Of a stretch of 64,000 nt of DNA, positions 35,661-47,486 are shown in pieces. The notes below the pieces were generated by a model. That model was not told where the DNA came from. It saw nothing but the letters and a program-made list of their open reading frames with translations, and ran no database searches. A program made the translations under genes and the position numbers. This stretch comes from Wyeomyia smithii (Eukaryota; Arthropoda; Insecta; Diptera; Culicidae): NCBI RefSeq assembly GCF_029784165.1, contig NC_073695.1:56343290-56407289 (forward strand), read 5' to 3'. Each line of letters opens with the position of its first letter. Position 1 is the stretch's first letter.

Positions 35661-36186
35661 TTAATCGATAACACTCTTCCTGTGAATTTTGGTGCCCCTA
35701 AACGTTTCGGAAATGCCTCAAGTCTTCATAAACTTCAATAAAATTTTCCCGTAAGTAAACGGAAAAACGACGAACACGGTGAGCACTTTTGAAGCACTTC
35801 TGTATTAACCACGGGCACCAAAATAAACAGGTAAAAAGCTGTAATATTTCTAGGGTACTTATTTAAGCTTAAGGACAACTTTTTTTTCACTTTTGTCGTC
35901 CAGTGTAATTTTTTTTTCAATTTTATTTAATTTTATTTAAAATATTTTTGTTCAAAATTCAAGTTAGCAAAAGCGAAGCTAAACTGTTTTAAATACTGGT
36001 GGGAATTTTAACAGGAATCAGTTCAAGTCTGATCCTTTTTAGTACATTTAGGTGAAAAAGTCATAACTTAAATCAGTTTAAAATAAATTTGAATAGTCAG
36101 GGAAAAAATAAGGAACATCAAGGAAAATCAGGGAATATCAGGGAATTTATTTTTGGAAATTGAGTCGCCACCCTGGATTTTTTTAC

Positions 36187-36672
36187 TAGGGTGGTGCCAA
36201 AAATAAAAATTTAATTTATTGTTATTGGATAGAAAAAAGCAATCTTAGTAAGAAACTCATCTCTTTGACATTTCGTTACTCGCGCCGTTTCTAAACAAAA
36301 TCAATTTTTTTGAAAACTTCAGACATTTCACTTGATTTTCAGTTCGTAGAATATTCACCTATGTGAACCAATCAATTTCATAAAGGCATATAATCTTTGT
36401 CAAACTTTTTCAGCAATAATTACAAAATGAATAAGCAATTCTCAGCTCGATTGCTTTTCTTCTATTATAGTCAAAACATTCTTTCGAAACCACCTTGTAG
36501 AAAATAATCTATTTGTATGTCATGTTTCATACGCCAAACCACCCTTACGAGAACTAACGGGTCCATTTTTGTGATACATCAAGTATAAGATGTTATATAG
36601 ACAAATAAGCATGAGCATTTTTCCTACTCAACCACTATAAATTTCGTTTTGATTGTTTTTGGCACCACCCTA
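36187..36672. mobile_element. TAGGGTGGTGCCAAAAA inverted-repeat element (about 490 bp)
   Basis: TAGGGTGGTGCCAAAAA at the left is matched by its inverse at the right. The pairing continues outward for at least 8 bp (TTTTTTAC / GTAAAAAA), so the true ends may be slightly farther out. No duplication or coding region was found. Confidence 0.6.
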
Positions 36673-37114
36673 GTAAAAAATAAATGAACCATCCTAATGA
36701 AAATCAAGTTGAAGATGCCTAATGAACATTAAATTAATTTACATGTAGTTTATAGCAACTTTTGAGTTATTTTGAAAGTCAATTCTAAAAATTTTCATAG
36801 TAGGCTCTCAGTTGCCCAAAAAAACCGGCTGAGAAAGACGATTTCCTGCCATACCTTTTTTTCCGAGATAACACTAGATCTCGACATTTTATGCATTTTT
36901 AAGTAATTTGGCATCAGAAAAATTTTTCGATTACATGTAGATTTTTGAGAGTTAAAAAATCACAACTTTGAGCTCTTTGAGGCACCCCCAAATCATATCC
37001 GATTGAGCTGAAATTTTGCACAGGTCATTTTTTTTGTTCCAATAAATAAAATGTACATGGTCGGTTTTTTGAAATTTGACATGACCCTTCTCGCTGTCAC
37101 CATAGGGTGACTAG

Positions 37115-37265
37115 AGTAGGGTGTTTTTTACACAGTTTCATTTTTACACGATATTTTTACGACGTTTTTCCAAATAACGCGGTTTTTTACGTCGTTTTTT
37201 CCAAATAAAGTGTTTTTTGCACGTTTTTTTACATGGTACGTAGAATCGTGTATAATAAAAAATTT
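37115..37265. repeat. Degenerate TTTTTTACG-type repeat
   Basis: Runs of TTTTTTAC(A/G)CG(G/T) with TTTTTCCAAATAA units. Probably a worn end of the CCGCGTAAA MITE family or a relative. Confidence 0.4.
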
Positions 37266-37299
37266 ACTGTACTTCAATTGAACAACCTAAATGCACTGA

Positions 37300-38390
37300 A
37301 AAATAAGGCGCCGTCCGCTGCGGAATGCTACAATCAGTAGCCTGCTTGCTACTGATCGATCCAGTTTTCAGTGATGAAAAATAACGACTAAATTGTTACT
37401 CGAACGATCAAACAAGATATCAATGACTAAAATCTGATCAGTGGCCACAAAGTTGTAAGCATTTGAAATAATTTATTCTGCCATTTCACTCTATTATCGA
37501 TATGTCGGAATGACAACCCCATTAAAGTAGGACGTATTCTACGTCAAAAAAACACTTAAAACAATCACAAAAATAATTCTTGCAAGGTTCGTATGTACTT
37601 GATCCGAGTGCGCAGATGTAGACAAGCGAAACAAATATATTGGAATAAGATGGGTATATTTTTCTACTAGTTTATTTATATAATGCACTATGCCGGAGAT
37701 TACTAGTTCGAATCCCTTCTGTATGAGGCTTTTAAATCTCATGTCACATGTTTCAGTCGTTCATTTTTCGCGTTTAATAATTACATACACTGTTTGCTTT
37801 ACAAAGCATGAATGCATGAAATTGAAAGACAAAAAATTGAAATTAGTTCGGAAAATATACAATTATGAAACCAAATTAAAACAGAAAAATCAAATCATAA
37901 GAACATATTGAAATCGATTAAAAAATTCTATGTACGAGGAATTTTGCCAGATATCCCCATGAATAGAAGAAATAAACGTAGATAGCACTTAGACGTTTTA
38001 TATACTTTTTTGGAAGTCTGAAAGTCAGGGTTGTTAGTAAAAAATCATTTCTACATCGATTTTGTAAAGCTTACGTTCATGTCATGTGTAGTAGCTAGAG
38101 AAAAACTTTTGCTCTGTCGCTTTCAGTGTCATCAAAGGGTGAAAAGATTCGCTGAAGTTACTAGGAGTAACTAGATTTATTCAAATAAACATATCGCACA
38201 ACAGTCTAATCGGTTGTGATTTCGCGCCGTGAAGCAGATCGAAAAAGCCCACCCGCGACCGATATTCCTTAGCAGAGCCACACAATGTACATAGTTCCGC
38301 CGAGGTGGCAACTGGCGGCGGCGTCGGCGGTTTTCCATATTTTGTGCATCGTATCCCAATGATTTCCCTTTCTTTTCTCATCTTTCCGTT
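37300..38390. other. Spacer upstream of GABPB
   Basis: A plus frame at 37690-37911 ends in a Lys-rich helix (KLKDKKLKLVRKIYNYETK), and its DNA matches 31696-31790. That could be a THAP/P-type transposase remnant, but only weakly. No host gene is seen. Confidence 0.3.
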
Positions 38391-38787
38391 TCTTTCTCAT
38401 GCTTTGCCGTGTACTGTTGCATTTTTGCACTGTGCGATTTACTAACCGCCCGTCACCACCCTGCGACCGTCAACCGCGCTCGGATGACGCTGCAGACCAC
38501 TTGAGTTGTTTTGTTTCGCAAATTCCATCTCGGCCGCCGGTGAAAGCATCAGCAACTGAGCCATCCGCGCAACCAACGACGACTACGACTACGGCGGCGG
38601 CGGCAACGACGACGACGACGACGATTGCCAAGCGAAGGAGAAACAGGCGAAGGCGGAAATCGTTGGTGGCACAGGTAGCGGGGCAGCAGGTCGGCGACGG
38701 GTTCGAGATCTGTCTTGAAGGGACGCTTCGAAAGCGAGAAACGGAGCTTCTGCCGCTGGCGCAAAGGCAGAGCGGAGAAGCGAGAAG
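38391..38787 (+). promoter_or_regulatory. GABPB promoter and 5' UTR (CpG-rich)
   Basis: A strongly CpG-rich block with GCGGCGGCG and ACGACGACG triplet runs (about 38590-38630) directly upstream of the first coding exon. Open frames of 144 and 99 codons here are composition artefacts of the GC-rich DNA. Neither is in frame with the GABPB start. Confidence 0.5.
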
Positions 38788-41503
38788 ATGTTTGCCGAGA
38801 AACTGCTCGCCAGCGTCGTCAAAGCGGATGTGATAGCAGCGAACAGCAGCGATGCGGAGGAAATGCTGGAGAAGTTCGTTCCAGTTGGAATGGTGAGTTG
38901 GACTTTAGTGTAGTATTTATTTCTATTTCGGTTCACGCACGCGACGCTCTGTCTCAGTGTGTGCGCTTGGGGTGTACGTTAAGAGAGTGTGCGGTTTCAT
39001 TTCCGTTGCGCTGAATGTTTCGGGTTTTTTTTTCTTTGCGTTTTTATACTGTTTCCTCCCAGCAGCCAACGGCTTTGGGTTTAGTGTTCGGTGATTTGTT
39101 GATGAGGTGATGCAAACTTAAACGTCGTATTCGTGAAAATGTGGATGCGATTTAACGCTAGCAGCATTTTACATCTGCTCACAATTTTCCACCGTAAAGT
39201 AGATCCTGATAACAGAATTAATGTTACGCTGACTTAGCAAAATTGGTACTGGGGTGAAACTAAATTGCTGGTTTTGCATAAAAAAAACTTCACATTGACC
39301 CTATCTTGCAGATCAACGGTTCAATGGGCGGTCAGAAACCGCAGACCGTCATCACCGATCTGGGCAAGGCACTGCTCCAGGCTGCCAAAACCGGCAACAC
39401 GGAGAAGGTTCATGAACTGATGAGCCGAGGGGCTCCTTTCACAGCTGATTGGGTAAGTTTCAGACTGTCACGATAATAAAGCGCCAAATTATGAATCAAA
39501 ATCTAATCAATGCTCTTGCAGCTTGGAACTTCACCGCTACACTTAGCTGCCCGGTACAATCATGTGGAGACGTGCAAGGTACTTCTGCGAGCTGGGATCA
39601 GCAAGGACAGCAAGACGAAGGTAGACCGAACACCGCTTCACTTTGCCGTGTACCAAGGAAATATCGAAATCGTGGAGCTGCTGCTGAGTAGCAAATGTGA
39701 AGTAGATGCTAAGGATATGGTAAGAAAAATGCCGCTTTTTCTAGGTTTCCATGATTAAAAAGTTATTTTTTATTCTAGCTTAAAATGTCCGCCCTGCACT
39801 GGGCAGTAGAGAAACGACACGACAAAATTGTCGAAATGCTTTTGCAGCACGGGGCCGACCCGAATGCTCTGTCGAAGTTCGGTAAATCTCCCATCAGCAT
39901 AGCAACCGAGACGGGTCAACTGGATTTGGTTCGAATTCTACTGCTGGCCAATCAAATGCGGGCTGCTAGCCGTGAACAAGTACGGTTCGGCTGTCTGTGT
40001 GAATAAATTTTTATTTATAACAACTTTTATTTCTAGGTCCAAGAAGCAACCGACAGCTTGATGTACGAGCTGCAGGAACATAAGAAGAGAAACAGTGTTC
40101 ACATAGACGACGCCGAGGACAACATTACGATGGATCTAAGCAATGACGATAGCATATCTAATATGTCGTCTTCTCACAGAGGAGGGGCAGGGATCGATCA
40201 GCACGACAGTAACACCAACGACACCGACAATCTCATCGAGAAGGAAGACAGTATAAGCGATGCAATCATTAATCTAGAACAAAATACAGAACAGGATCCC
40301 AAAAATTTGGATTCCAGTACGTTACAAATGCTGAAAGAACACGGCATAGCAATGATACCGTCGGATGATTCGGGCAGTCTGATCACATCGGCTATTCAAA
40401 GCGGACGAAAGATTGTCCTGTCGGAAGCGGGCAAATTTGCTCTCAATGAAACTAGAGTGCATTCGGGTACCGGGATTTCACCGTCGGCAATGCCAACTAC
40501 AAAGAAAACAATCAAACTGATCAAAAAGACAACACCTTACTCCTTATCCCAGCAACAACAACAACAACAGCAGCAGCAAAGGCAATCTATCGGATCTAGC
40601 CACACCGGAAGTGGTGGGACGATAAAAACAAATAAGGTAATAAAAATACTTTCGGCTGAAGAGTTTAAACAAATTTGCGGTGGAGAGGTAGGAGGTCTGA
40701 AAAAGTTTCCCACATCCGAATATAGGAAAACAGTGCAGTCAACGACACCAATGAGGTAAGTTTTAGTATGGTGACCGAACGATTCCACAAGCTTTATTGA
40801 ATTTACTGTCTGCAGGATGCCCCAGTTAGCTCATCGGCCAGCAGGATCGATCGCGTCGTCCGGTTCAAAGACGATCAAGAAAATTGTCATGACGAAAAAC
40901 AGGCTCGCAACAACTGGCGGGAGTTTGTCCTACTCCAGTGAAAAGCTTAACACTGTAAATAGTTTCGGTAGTGGTAGCAATAGCAATAGTATCAACAATA
41001 GCAACAACAATCGGCATATAATCACCTCGGCAGACGGTGTGAAACGACTTAGAACGGCCACCGGGATGGAGATAATCTCAAAACTGCCTACCAAGTTACC
41101 CCAGGATACGGTGGTATCGCTGGAAGGTGCTACAGTTCAGTCTCGACAAACCAGTGGTGTTGTTCCAATGTCAACGGTAAGCGCGAGCCAGCAGCGGTCG
41201 CACCAGCAACAAGTGGTGAGTAGTAATGCAAACTTTTCTTCCAACTCCGCACTAAGCGGAGGGAACGCCGCGGGTACCGTTAGCATCGCCAGCAATAGCA
41301 GTTCACCGGTAATGACATTCAGTGAACTGGAACGACATTTCCTTGAGCTGAAAAAACAGACGGACGATTTGCGGAAGCAGTTTGAACTATCTCAGAAGCA
41401 GAACGAAGAGTACAGGGCCCGAGTCGATAAGCTCGAGAAGGAGGTTCAAACACTGAAGCAGAGTAGTAATAATAATCCTAACAATTTTATAGAGATAGTT
41501 TAA
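38788..41503 (+). CDS. GABPB: GA-binding protein subunit beta (ankyrin-repeat partner of the ETS factor GABPA)
   Basis: Six exons: 38788-38892, 39312-39452, 39522-39719, 39779-39979, 40037-40755 and 40816-41503. They total 2052 nt, 683 residues, with matching phases and GT/AG sites. Ankyrin repeats span about residues 51-208 (DLGKALLQAAKTGNTEKVHE; LGTSPLHLAARYNHVETCKV; KVDRTPLHFAVYQGN; LKMSALHWAVEKRHDK) and match GABP-beta closely, including DW|LGTSPLH. The rest is long, Ser/Asn/Thr-rich and less conserved, with a polyglutamine run near 40550-40577. It ends in a coiled coil at about residues 622-672 (FSELERHFLELKKQTDDLRK, then LEKEVQTLKQ), the expected dimerisation zipper. Ankyrins bind the ETS-domain subunit and the zipper forms the tetramer, a nuclear transcription factor of housekeeping and mitochondrial genes. 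It is longer than vertebrate GABPB1 (about 395 aa) through the linker. The start is ATG 38788; residue M35 at the exon 1 end is an alternative. Confidence 0.93.
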
Positions 41504-42900
41504 CGGTAAGGTGAATAGTGTGGTTTAGAGATTATTTATTTAGTAGGCAGCCCGGCGTCTACAGCTTTTCCGCCAGTTGTTTTTTTAAAGCGGTTTTGTA
41601 TTTTCTACGTTGTCGATTACGGTATTCCTAGATTGCTCTCGAGAAAGGAAATATATAAGAACACAGATATTATTATATGCGACGTTCTCTTCTCTAGCTC
41701 GAAGTACAAGAAGCGTTTCGATGCCCTGATTCCACTAGTATGCAATTATACGTTCTAACTGGCAATATTATATGGTAGAGCTAGATTCTGAAGCAGCTAT
41801 GATTCGATGTTCGGGATGAATTCGGTTTCTGCGCGGAACAAGCTTCATTCGTGTCATTTATGTAGCCTAACACAGCCATGGTTAGCTTTATTTATAACTG
41901 TATATTTATGTTAAAAAAGACCCGCTCTTTTACCTACTGTATTGACATATAAATTATATTTAATTTATTACAGTCGGCCATAATTACAAGCGTGTTTCTG
42001 GTATGCGCTTTGGTTTTCCTCCGATAAATTATTCAGTAAATTTTGATGTCGGGGATTACATTCCATGAACCCAGACAATATTTATGTACGCAACTAGAAC
42101 GACACGAAAATTAAGCTTATATTTCTGAACAACTACCTGTGTCACAAAACAGATCAGAAAAATCTGCTTATTGCTTATCACAGCGCTATTTTGAAATTTC
42201 GCTTCATTCATTTGTTGCGTGTTCCCAGTGAAAGCTAAAACTCTTTATATTTCTATACAATTCAAGTGGAAGCTGCATTTGTCCTACGTTGCAATGCATT
42301 TATCAACTGCTTGCCTAGTCTAGCCTACCGTCATAACTATAAACATTCATTCTTCGATACCAGTTGTTATATAGGATTTATGGAATTTATTTTTTATAGC
42401 TGACAACGAAAGCCATGCTACTAGCGCTTCCCCATATTGCTATAGGTTATTTCTGTTTGTTGTTTCTTTGGACTCAGATTTCATTTCGGTTGAAAAAGAA
42501 TGAGAAATTGTATTCTACCTCGGAACAGACAGCATCTAAATTGTTCAAGTTTGTTGAAGAAAGAATATTTTTACATCGGTTACTCTAATTGAATGGTTGA
42601 GAGAAAATTAATTGGAGCAAATTATTTCCGAACGGAAACAAAACTCTGATACATAAGCGCTTTACGGTAAGAAACAAGAATCACGTTTTACATTTATTAC
42701 ACGAAAAGGAAATATCATACAACAACAGTTCGCTCTTCATGTTTTCCTATAAGGGATGTAAATATAGATAAAGAGACACTATGTATAGTCTATAAGATAA
42801 TTATATATTATATATAATTTTAAACAGATTCGCTATAAAGTTTACAAACATTGAGCTTAAACGGTGTTAAACGGTGAAAACAGTAATAGAAGATATGAGA
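41504..42900 (+). other. GABPB 3' UTR and spacer to the convergent protease
   Basis: No gene is seen. The first several hundred bases probably form the 3' UTR. The transcription unit converges on the protease ending at 42911. Confidence 0.4.
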
Positions 42901-42910
42901 ATCGCTTTAT

Positions 42911-43711
42911 TCAGTTGTTTTCCGCTGGTTGTTCCCCTCCCTGTTCGGCCGTGATTCCCGTCGTTTCCTGAATCCACTCGGTGTACTCCGTAACCCTAGC
43001 GAAAGCAACCGGCAGCATTTTTTCGCATCCAATGGCATGACCAAAACTGACCACACCTATTAGCTTTTTGTCATCCTCCAGTACTAGCGGACCACCGGAA
43101 TCTCCGTTGCAGGTGGACTGCCGATTTTCACCACGGCAGCAGAGTGTCGTCGATTGAACCGCCGGTCCGTACAACAGCCTGCATTCATTGTTTTTAATCA
43201 CTTTCAACGTGGCATATTGTAACCTCCGAGCCGCTCCACCCATCACATCCCTTTGCTTCCCCCATCCGCTCACGACGGCCATTCGGCGATCATAACTGTC
43301 ATGACCGGTAGGTAGCGCTACGGGTTTAATCCGATCACTAAACTGAACTTTCTCAGGCAGTTTTATCAGCGCCACATCGTTAGAAATCGTGTCTCCATCA
43401 TAGTCTGGATGACGTGTGTATTCCGTTGCGTTGAGCACCGTTCGTCCATCATTCCCCTGGTCCTTGAAGTCTACGGCCCCTAGTGTTACCTCAAATGATC
43501 GTGCCTTTTCTACACAATGACCCGCGGTTAGAATCCATTCATCACTCAGTAAACTTCCTCCGCATAAAGCGCGACCTTCGGGCATGTCGATAATCAATTT
43601 GGCCTGGTAAGGGAACTGTCCCAGTTCGGCATCCTTCCCGTTAATAATACGTGACTGTTCTGCCCACACCTGCGTTGTAACCAAGAACATCCAAACGATC
43701 CAGCGGGCCAT
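42911..43711 (-). CDS. Chymotrypsin-like S1 serine protease 1
   Basis: A single exon of 266 residues. A signal peptide (residues 1-17) precedes a short propeptide, and activation is expected at R21|I22 (IING). The catalytic triad is H65 (TAGHC), D112 (NDVALI) and S205 (GDSGGP). The residue at chymotrypsin position 189, six before the active Ser, is S199. This argues against trypsin specificity (which needs Asp) and for a chymotrypsin/brachyurin-like enzyme. The C-terminal tail (AEQGGEQPAENN) is longer than in its two paralogues. It is presumably secreted, perhaps in the midgut. The stop codon overlaps the poly(A) signal (TGAATAAA, complement 42913-42906). It is related to the 53300 and 54950 genes (shared AELGQFPYQA and FEVTLGAV). 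Confidence 0.93.
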   Translation of the reverse strand: MARWIVWMFLVTTQVWAEQSRIINGKDAELGQFPYQAKLIIDMPEGRALCGGSLLSDEWILTAGHCVEKARSFEVTLGAVDFKDQGNDGRTVLNATEYTRHPDYDGDTISNDVALIKLPEKVQFSDRIKPVALPTGHDSYDRRMAVVSGWGKQRDVMGGAARRLQYATLKVIKNNECRLLYGPAVQSTTLCCRGENRQSTCNGDSGGPLVLEDDKKLIGVVSFGHAIGCEKMLPVAFARVTEYTEWIQETTGITAEQGGEQPAENN

Positions 43712-44480
43712 GGGTACCTTGCACGAAACTAGTCAGCAGTAGTAGTCTTTTCAACCGTTAAAGCATTACTATCATTCTACAAGTAGTTCGCAACTGTTAA
43801 TAACTGTACTGGCAATTGCAGTTATAGAAGCATAATATGTACTACCAATTCTCAACTGAATTCTTATCAATAAGCACTAGAGGCGCTCCATTGCATAGTG
43901 TCATAAATTCCAGTCTTGAAAGTTGATTGACGTAAGGCAAATTGGTGCTGCAAAACCGGTTTAGATGTCATTTTTCTATTAGGTCTCAGATAGCAGTTTA
44001 TTCTTGAAATGCGTGTTTAAATATTGTAAAACGCAGTTGCGCTGCATGTTGTGCATAATCACTACCATAAAATAAGTATTTCTGGTATTTCTCCTGCTCC
44101 TGTTGGTATTGGTGACAAGAATGTACAGTAGGGGGGCAATGTAAATCGTATTTCGCTGAAATTTTGCAGGGAGGCTATTTTCGAGAAGACGGAACGTGCG
44201 AAAAAACGATATTTGAAGGTCAAAATTTTCCAATATATTCCACTGGTTTAAAACACGTAAATTTTCCAAGTCTGTAACGAAAAAGTCGAAAAAAAATTTC
44301 TCGAGATAACACCAGTGCTTTTTTTCATAGATTGAGCTGAAATTTTGCATGAGGGCTTTTGTCGAGAAGACGAAACTTTAGAACATTACTTTTAAGCGAT
44401 ATTTTAAGGTAAATTTATTTTCTTAAAACTCACTGCCTTTTTACTGAGTAAAATAACAACATCCTCGACTTTTGCCTTTA
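43712..44480. other. Protease 1 upstream region
   Basis: No TATA box is evident at the usual distance from ATG 43711. A 123-codon minus frame (43979-44350) shows no family features. Confidence 0.4.
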
Positions 44481-44483
44481 GTA

Positions 44484-45096
44484 CAGTGCCTCCACAGTTA
44501 TGGGTCACCTACAATTATGGGTCACTTTCACGCAAATACGTCTATTCTCACGAAACTGAAAAATTTTTATTAGCAGTAGTATTTTTGTAACTCACTTGTA
44601 ACCTCATTCATATGATTAAAATGATTTTAAGTTGAAAATGTCACGAAAAACTATAATTCTGCTCGGTGCAGTAAGTAAAGTGACCCATAATTGTAGTAAT
44701 GTTACATGTTGCGGTACACAATTGTGGGTCAGTCCATATTTTGGCTTTTTTTATTACTTTTACATGGTTATGCGACAAGACTGAATAAAGTAACTTATTT
44801 TAAAGCTTTTATAACAATAAAATAACTTGCGTTATGTATTTTGATGATTTTATAGTCTAAATGATTTTGAATGCCAAAAGTGACCCATAATTGTGTCTTT
44901 GGCTATGTAAGTGATATTTTTCTTCCCAACCGATTCACACGCATCAACTGCAGTGAAACTAATTGTTGATCGAAAGTACACATCAGAACACAGAGATAGA
45001 TTGTAAAACATTCATAGTTGATAATTTTTCCTATTTTATATCCATTTTTGAACATTCAGATAACACGTTGACTGACCCATAATTGTAGAGGGACTG
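44484..45096. mobile_element. TA-flanked inverted-repeat element with iterated GACCCATAATTGT (613 bp)
   Basis: The ends CAGTGCCTCCACAGTTATGG and, reversed, CAGTCCCTCTACAATTATGG, both continuing GTCA, are flanked by TA (44482-44483, 45097-45098). GACCCATAATTGT or its inverse recurs at about 44510, 44688, 44722 and 44881. No transposase. Confidence 0.8.
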
Positions 45097-45119
45097 TACA
45101 TCACCTCTATTCCGGAAAT

Positions 45120-46530
45120 ACTCATGTTATTTTCGTTGTTTTCCAGAAACTAAAAGTGGTCAACTTCGAACTCAAAATGGTGTCCAGGGTCAATGCTTGG
45201 CTTCTATACATTATCTCGATTCCATATGTAGTAGTATTCGACTATTTCCCAGACTATTTGCCATCTTACAATTCAAAATGGTGTCTGAGGTTAATTATTA
45301 GCTTCTTGCATCATTCTGGTTGAAGAACCACTCATATTGGGTGGTATTTGGTCACTTTAGGCTATTTTTCAGAAACCGGCAAGTCGCCATCTTAGAATTC
45401 AAAATCGTGTCTGTGGTCGATTCTAGCTCCTGTGTATCATTCTGGTTCCGAGCGTCATTTTGATTAGGCTTGCGGTGATCCTGATAGAGACTTAGCGGAT
45501 CAACCGAAATAAAAAAACTCATATTATTTCATTAGTTTAGAAGTGTGCCAGGTCCTTGAACGATCGCTTTTATAAGTATTTTGTTTTCGGTGCAAACGGG
45601 AACGTTTTTCCCAAAAAGTGCACGTTTTGAGCGCAAAAAATTGCATTAAATTTTTTTTTGCGGCAAAATGTAACTGTATGTTTCAAAAAGCGATCGTTCA
45701 AGGACCGGCGAATTTTATAACGAAAATTTTAAAAAAAAAAGATGAAGGAAATCGGTTCAGTACTTTTCCCGCAATCAGAATCACGGCAAAGTCATTTTCC
45801 AGAAAAAACTATTCCGAGATAATCGCGTGTAAAGTTTCAAGTTTAGCTTATGCGGCCGTGGCGAGGCGCGTTGCAAATCGCTCTAACTTTCTTCCTATTG
45901 CTCAGATCTTTATGAAAATTTGTGGAAATGTTCTCAAGATGTTGTTTTTGAAGATAATGTAATAAAAATTTTTCCGGTTTTTTGAAAACTAAAAAGGTAT
46001 ATAACCCCTTAAAAAATCCATATTGGGTGGTATTTGGTCATTTTCGTCTTTTTTACAGTCACCGGAAGTCGCCATCTTACAACTCATAATGTTGCTTGAT
46101 GTCGATTTGTGACTTCAGTGCATCATAACAATTCCGGAAATACCCATATTGGGTGGTATTTGGCCATTTGCCGCTGTTTTTCAGAAACCGGAAGTTGCCA
46201 TCATGGATTTTAAAATGGCATTTGGAGACAATTTCTGAACTCTGAGCGTCCTTCTGGTTAAATAAACACCCATATTGGGTGGTATTTGGTCATTCTCGGC
46301 TGTTTTCTAGACACCGGAAGTCGCCATCTTACAATTTAAAATGTTGTCTGATGTCGATTTGTGGTTTCAGTGCATCATCACGATTTCAAAAATACCCATA
46401 TTGGGTGGTATTTGGTCATATGCCGCTGTCACCATCTTGGATTCCAAAATAATATTTGGAGATATTTTCCGGATAGAAACCGGAAGTTTCCAACTTAAAT
46501 TTAACAATGGCGTCTGGAGTCGAACATTTC
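45120..46530 (+). repeat. Tandem array, 126-bp unit, with CCGGAAGT-CGCCATCTT in each unit
   Basis: TATTGGGTGG occurs at 46021, 46147, 46273 and 46399, exactly 126 bp apart, and at 45335. Each unit includes (A)CCGGAAGTCGCCATCTT followed by AATTCAAAATGG and ends near ATTCCGGAAATACCC. The block from about 45455 to 46015 is an insertion of the dispersed repeat. Related units in the other orientation stand at 49850-50170 and 51640-51950, and in this orientation at 52890-53200. Confidence 0.8.
45540..46015 (+). repeat. Dispersed ~450-bp repeat, copy 2
   Basis: Direct match to 30700-31185. It interrupts the 126-bp array: the TATTGGGTGG period resumes after it. Confidence 0.65.
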
Positions 46531-46564
46531 TCTTGCTCTCAAGAACTTCAACATATCAAATTTG

Positions 46565-47080
46565 ATTCCATTTACTTGATTATTTCTCAAGATGTGCAGA
46601 AATTTGTGTGGGACCCCTCTCTTCAGAAATAGGAGGGGTGTCGGAACATTTTGGACATGTTTGTTACCCCTAAAAATATTCACCTGCCGAATTTGGTTCC
46701 ATTTATTCGGTTAGTTCTCGAGATGTGCAGAAATTTGTGTGGAACCCCTCCCTTCAGAAAAAGGAGGGGTGTCGAACCATTTTGGACATATTTGTAACCT
46801 CTGAAAACATTTACATGCCAAATTTGGTTTTATTAGGTTGATTGGTTCTCGAGCTGTGCAAAATTTGTGTTTCTTTTGTATGGGACCCCTCCCTTATAGA
46901 AGAGGGAGGGGTGTCAAACCATTATGGATATATTTGTTACCCCTAAAAACATCCACCTGCTATATTTGGTTCCATTTACTTGGTTAGTTCTTGAGATGTG
47001 CAAAAATTTATGTTTCATTTGTATGGAACCCCTCCCTTCCAGAAAAGGGAAGGGTGTTGAACCAATATGGACATATTTGC
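46565..47080 (+). repeat. Tandem array, about 131-143-bp unit (left part)
   Basis: GAGATGTGCA-AAATTTGTG recurs at 46591, 46722, 46853 and 46995, each followed by GGGACCCCTCCCTT and AGGAGGGGTGTC. A fifth unit lies beyond the hAT MITE at 47552. Frames across it are repeat artefacts. Confidence 0.75.
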
Positions 47081-47486
47081 TAGTCCTGTGCGCCGCCACG
47101 CCGCGCAGCCGCCGCCAACACTTTCATGTACGCCGCCGCCGCGATGATTTTGAGTCGGCGCGCCGCCGAGGAAATTTTTATCGCGTCGATAGTCATTTCT
47201 CTGCTGGTTGTTAAGTTGTTTGTTTACTTGATTCCTACCCATTCTTATTTCGTTTAAGACATCCTGTCAACCCGGATGAACATATTTTTATTCATTTATG
47301 TTAAATTAAAAAACCGAACATGAGAGTGTAACACGCAATATTTTAGAAGTGGTAATTAATGTCACGCCGGTACACGCCGCCGCCGCCGATAAATACCAAC
47401 GGCGTCACGCCGGCGCGTCGATCGCCGCCGAGGTGAAATGTCTCCTACGCCGCCGCCGCCGATGATATGGTCGGCGCACAGGTCTA
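47081..47486. mobile_element. hAT-type MITE with GCC-rich arrays, copy 2 (406 bp)
   Basis: An exact 8-bp duplication ATATTTGC flanks it (47073-47080, 47487-47494). The ends are TAGTCCTGTGCGCCG and, reversed, TAGACCTGTGCGCCG. It has the same GCCGCC-rich subterminal zones and core as 4015-4363. It splits the tandem array, so it is younger than the array. Confidence 0.88.

Larger units (their letters stand above)
34578..36175. mobile_element. CAGGGTG-ended transposon with iterated TCAGGGAATA motif
   Basis: The left end CAGGGTGACGACTACCGGG and the right end reversed CAGGGTGGCGACTCAATTTC match over the first positions. Subterminal runs of ATCAGGGAA(TA) fill both sides (34600-34685, 36100-36150). 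No clean 8-bp duplication was found. hAT-like by end sequence. It contains a LINE fragment and a TTAA MITE. Confidence 0.6.
32600..37110. repeat. Large composite inverted repeat (nested transposons)
   Basis: The outer arms about 32610-32800 and 36890-37110 are inverted copies (shared GTGCAAAATTTCAGCTCAAT; AAAATGTACA). Inner arms about 33525-33570 and 36680-36730 also match inverted (AGGCATCTT, TTTTCATTAGG(G/A)TGGTT). Between them lie a SINE, a CAGGGTG-ended element with a LINE fragment, a TTAA MITE and a TAGGGTGGTGCC element. Confidence 0.55.

Noticed and set aside
38399..39014. 144-codon and 99-codon plus frames upstream of GABPB
   Set aside because: CpG/triplet-rich 5' UTR gives long chance frames on both strands; neither is in frame with the GABPB start and the second runs through the exon 1 donor.
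40198..40788. Minus-strand frames across GABPB exon 5, including a poly-Cys run
   Set aside because: The Cys run is the reverse reading of the CAA/CAG glutamine tract.
46924..47242. Frames of 75-96 codons around 47 kb
   Set aside because: Cross the border between a tandem array and a GCC-rich MITE; Arg-rich composition comes from CGCCGC repeats.
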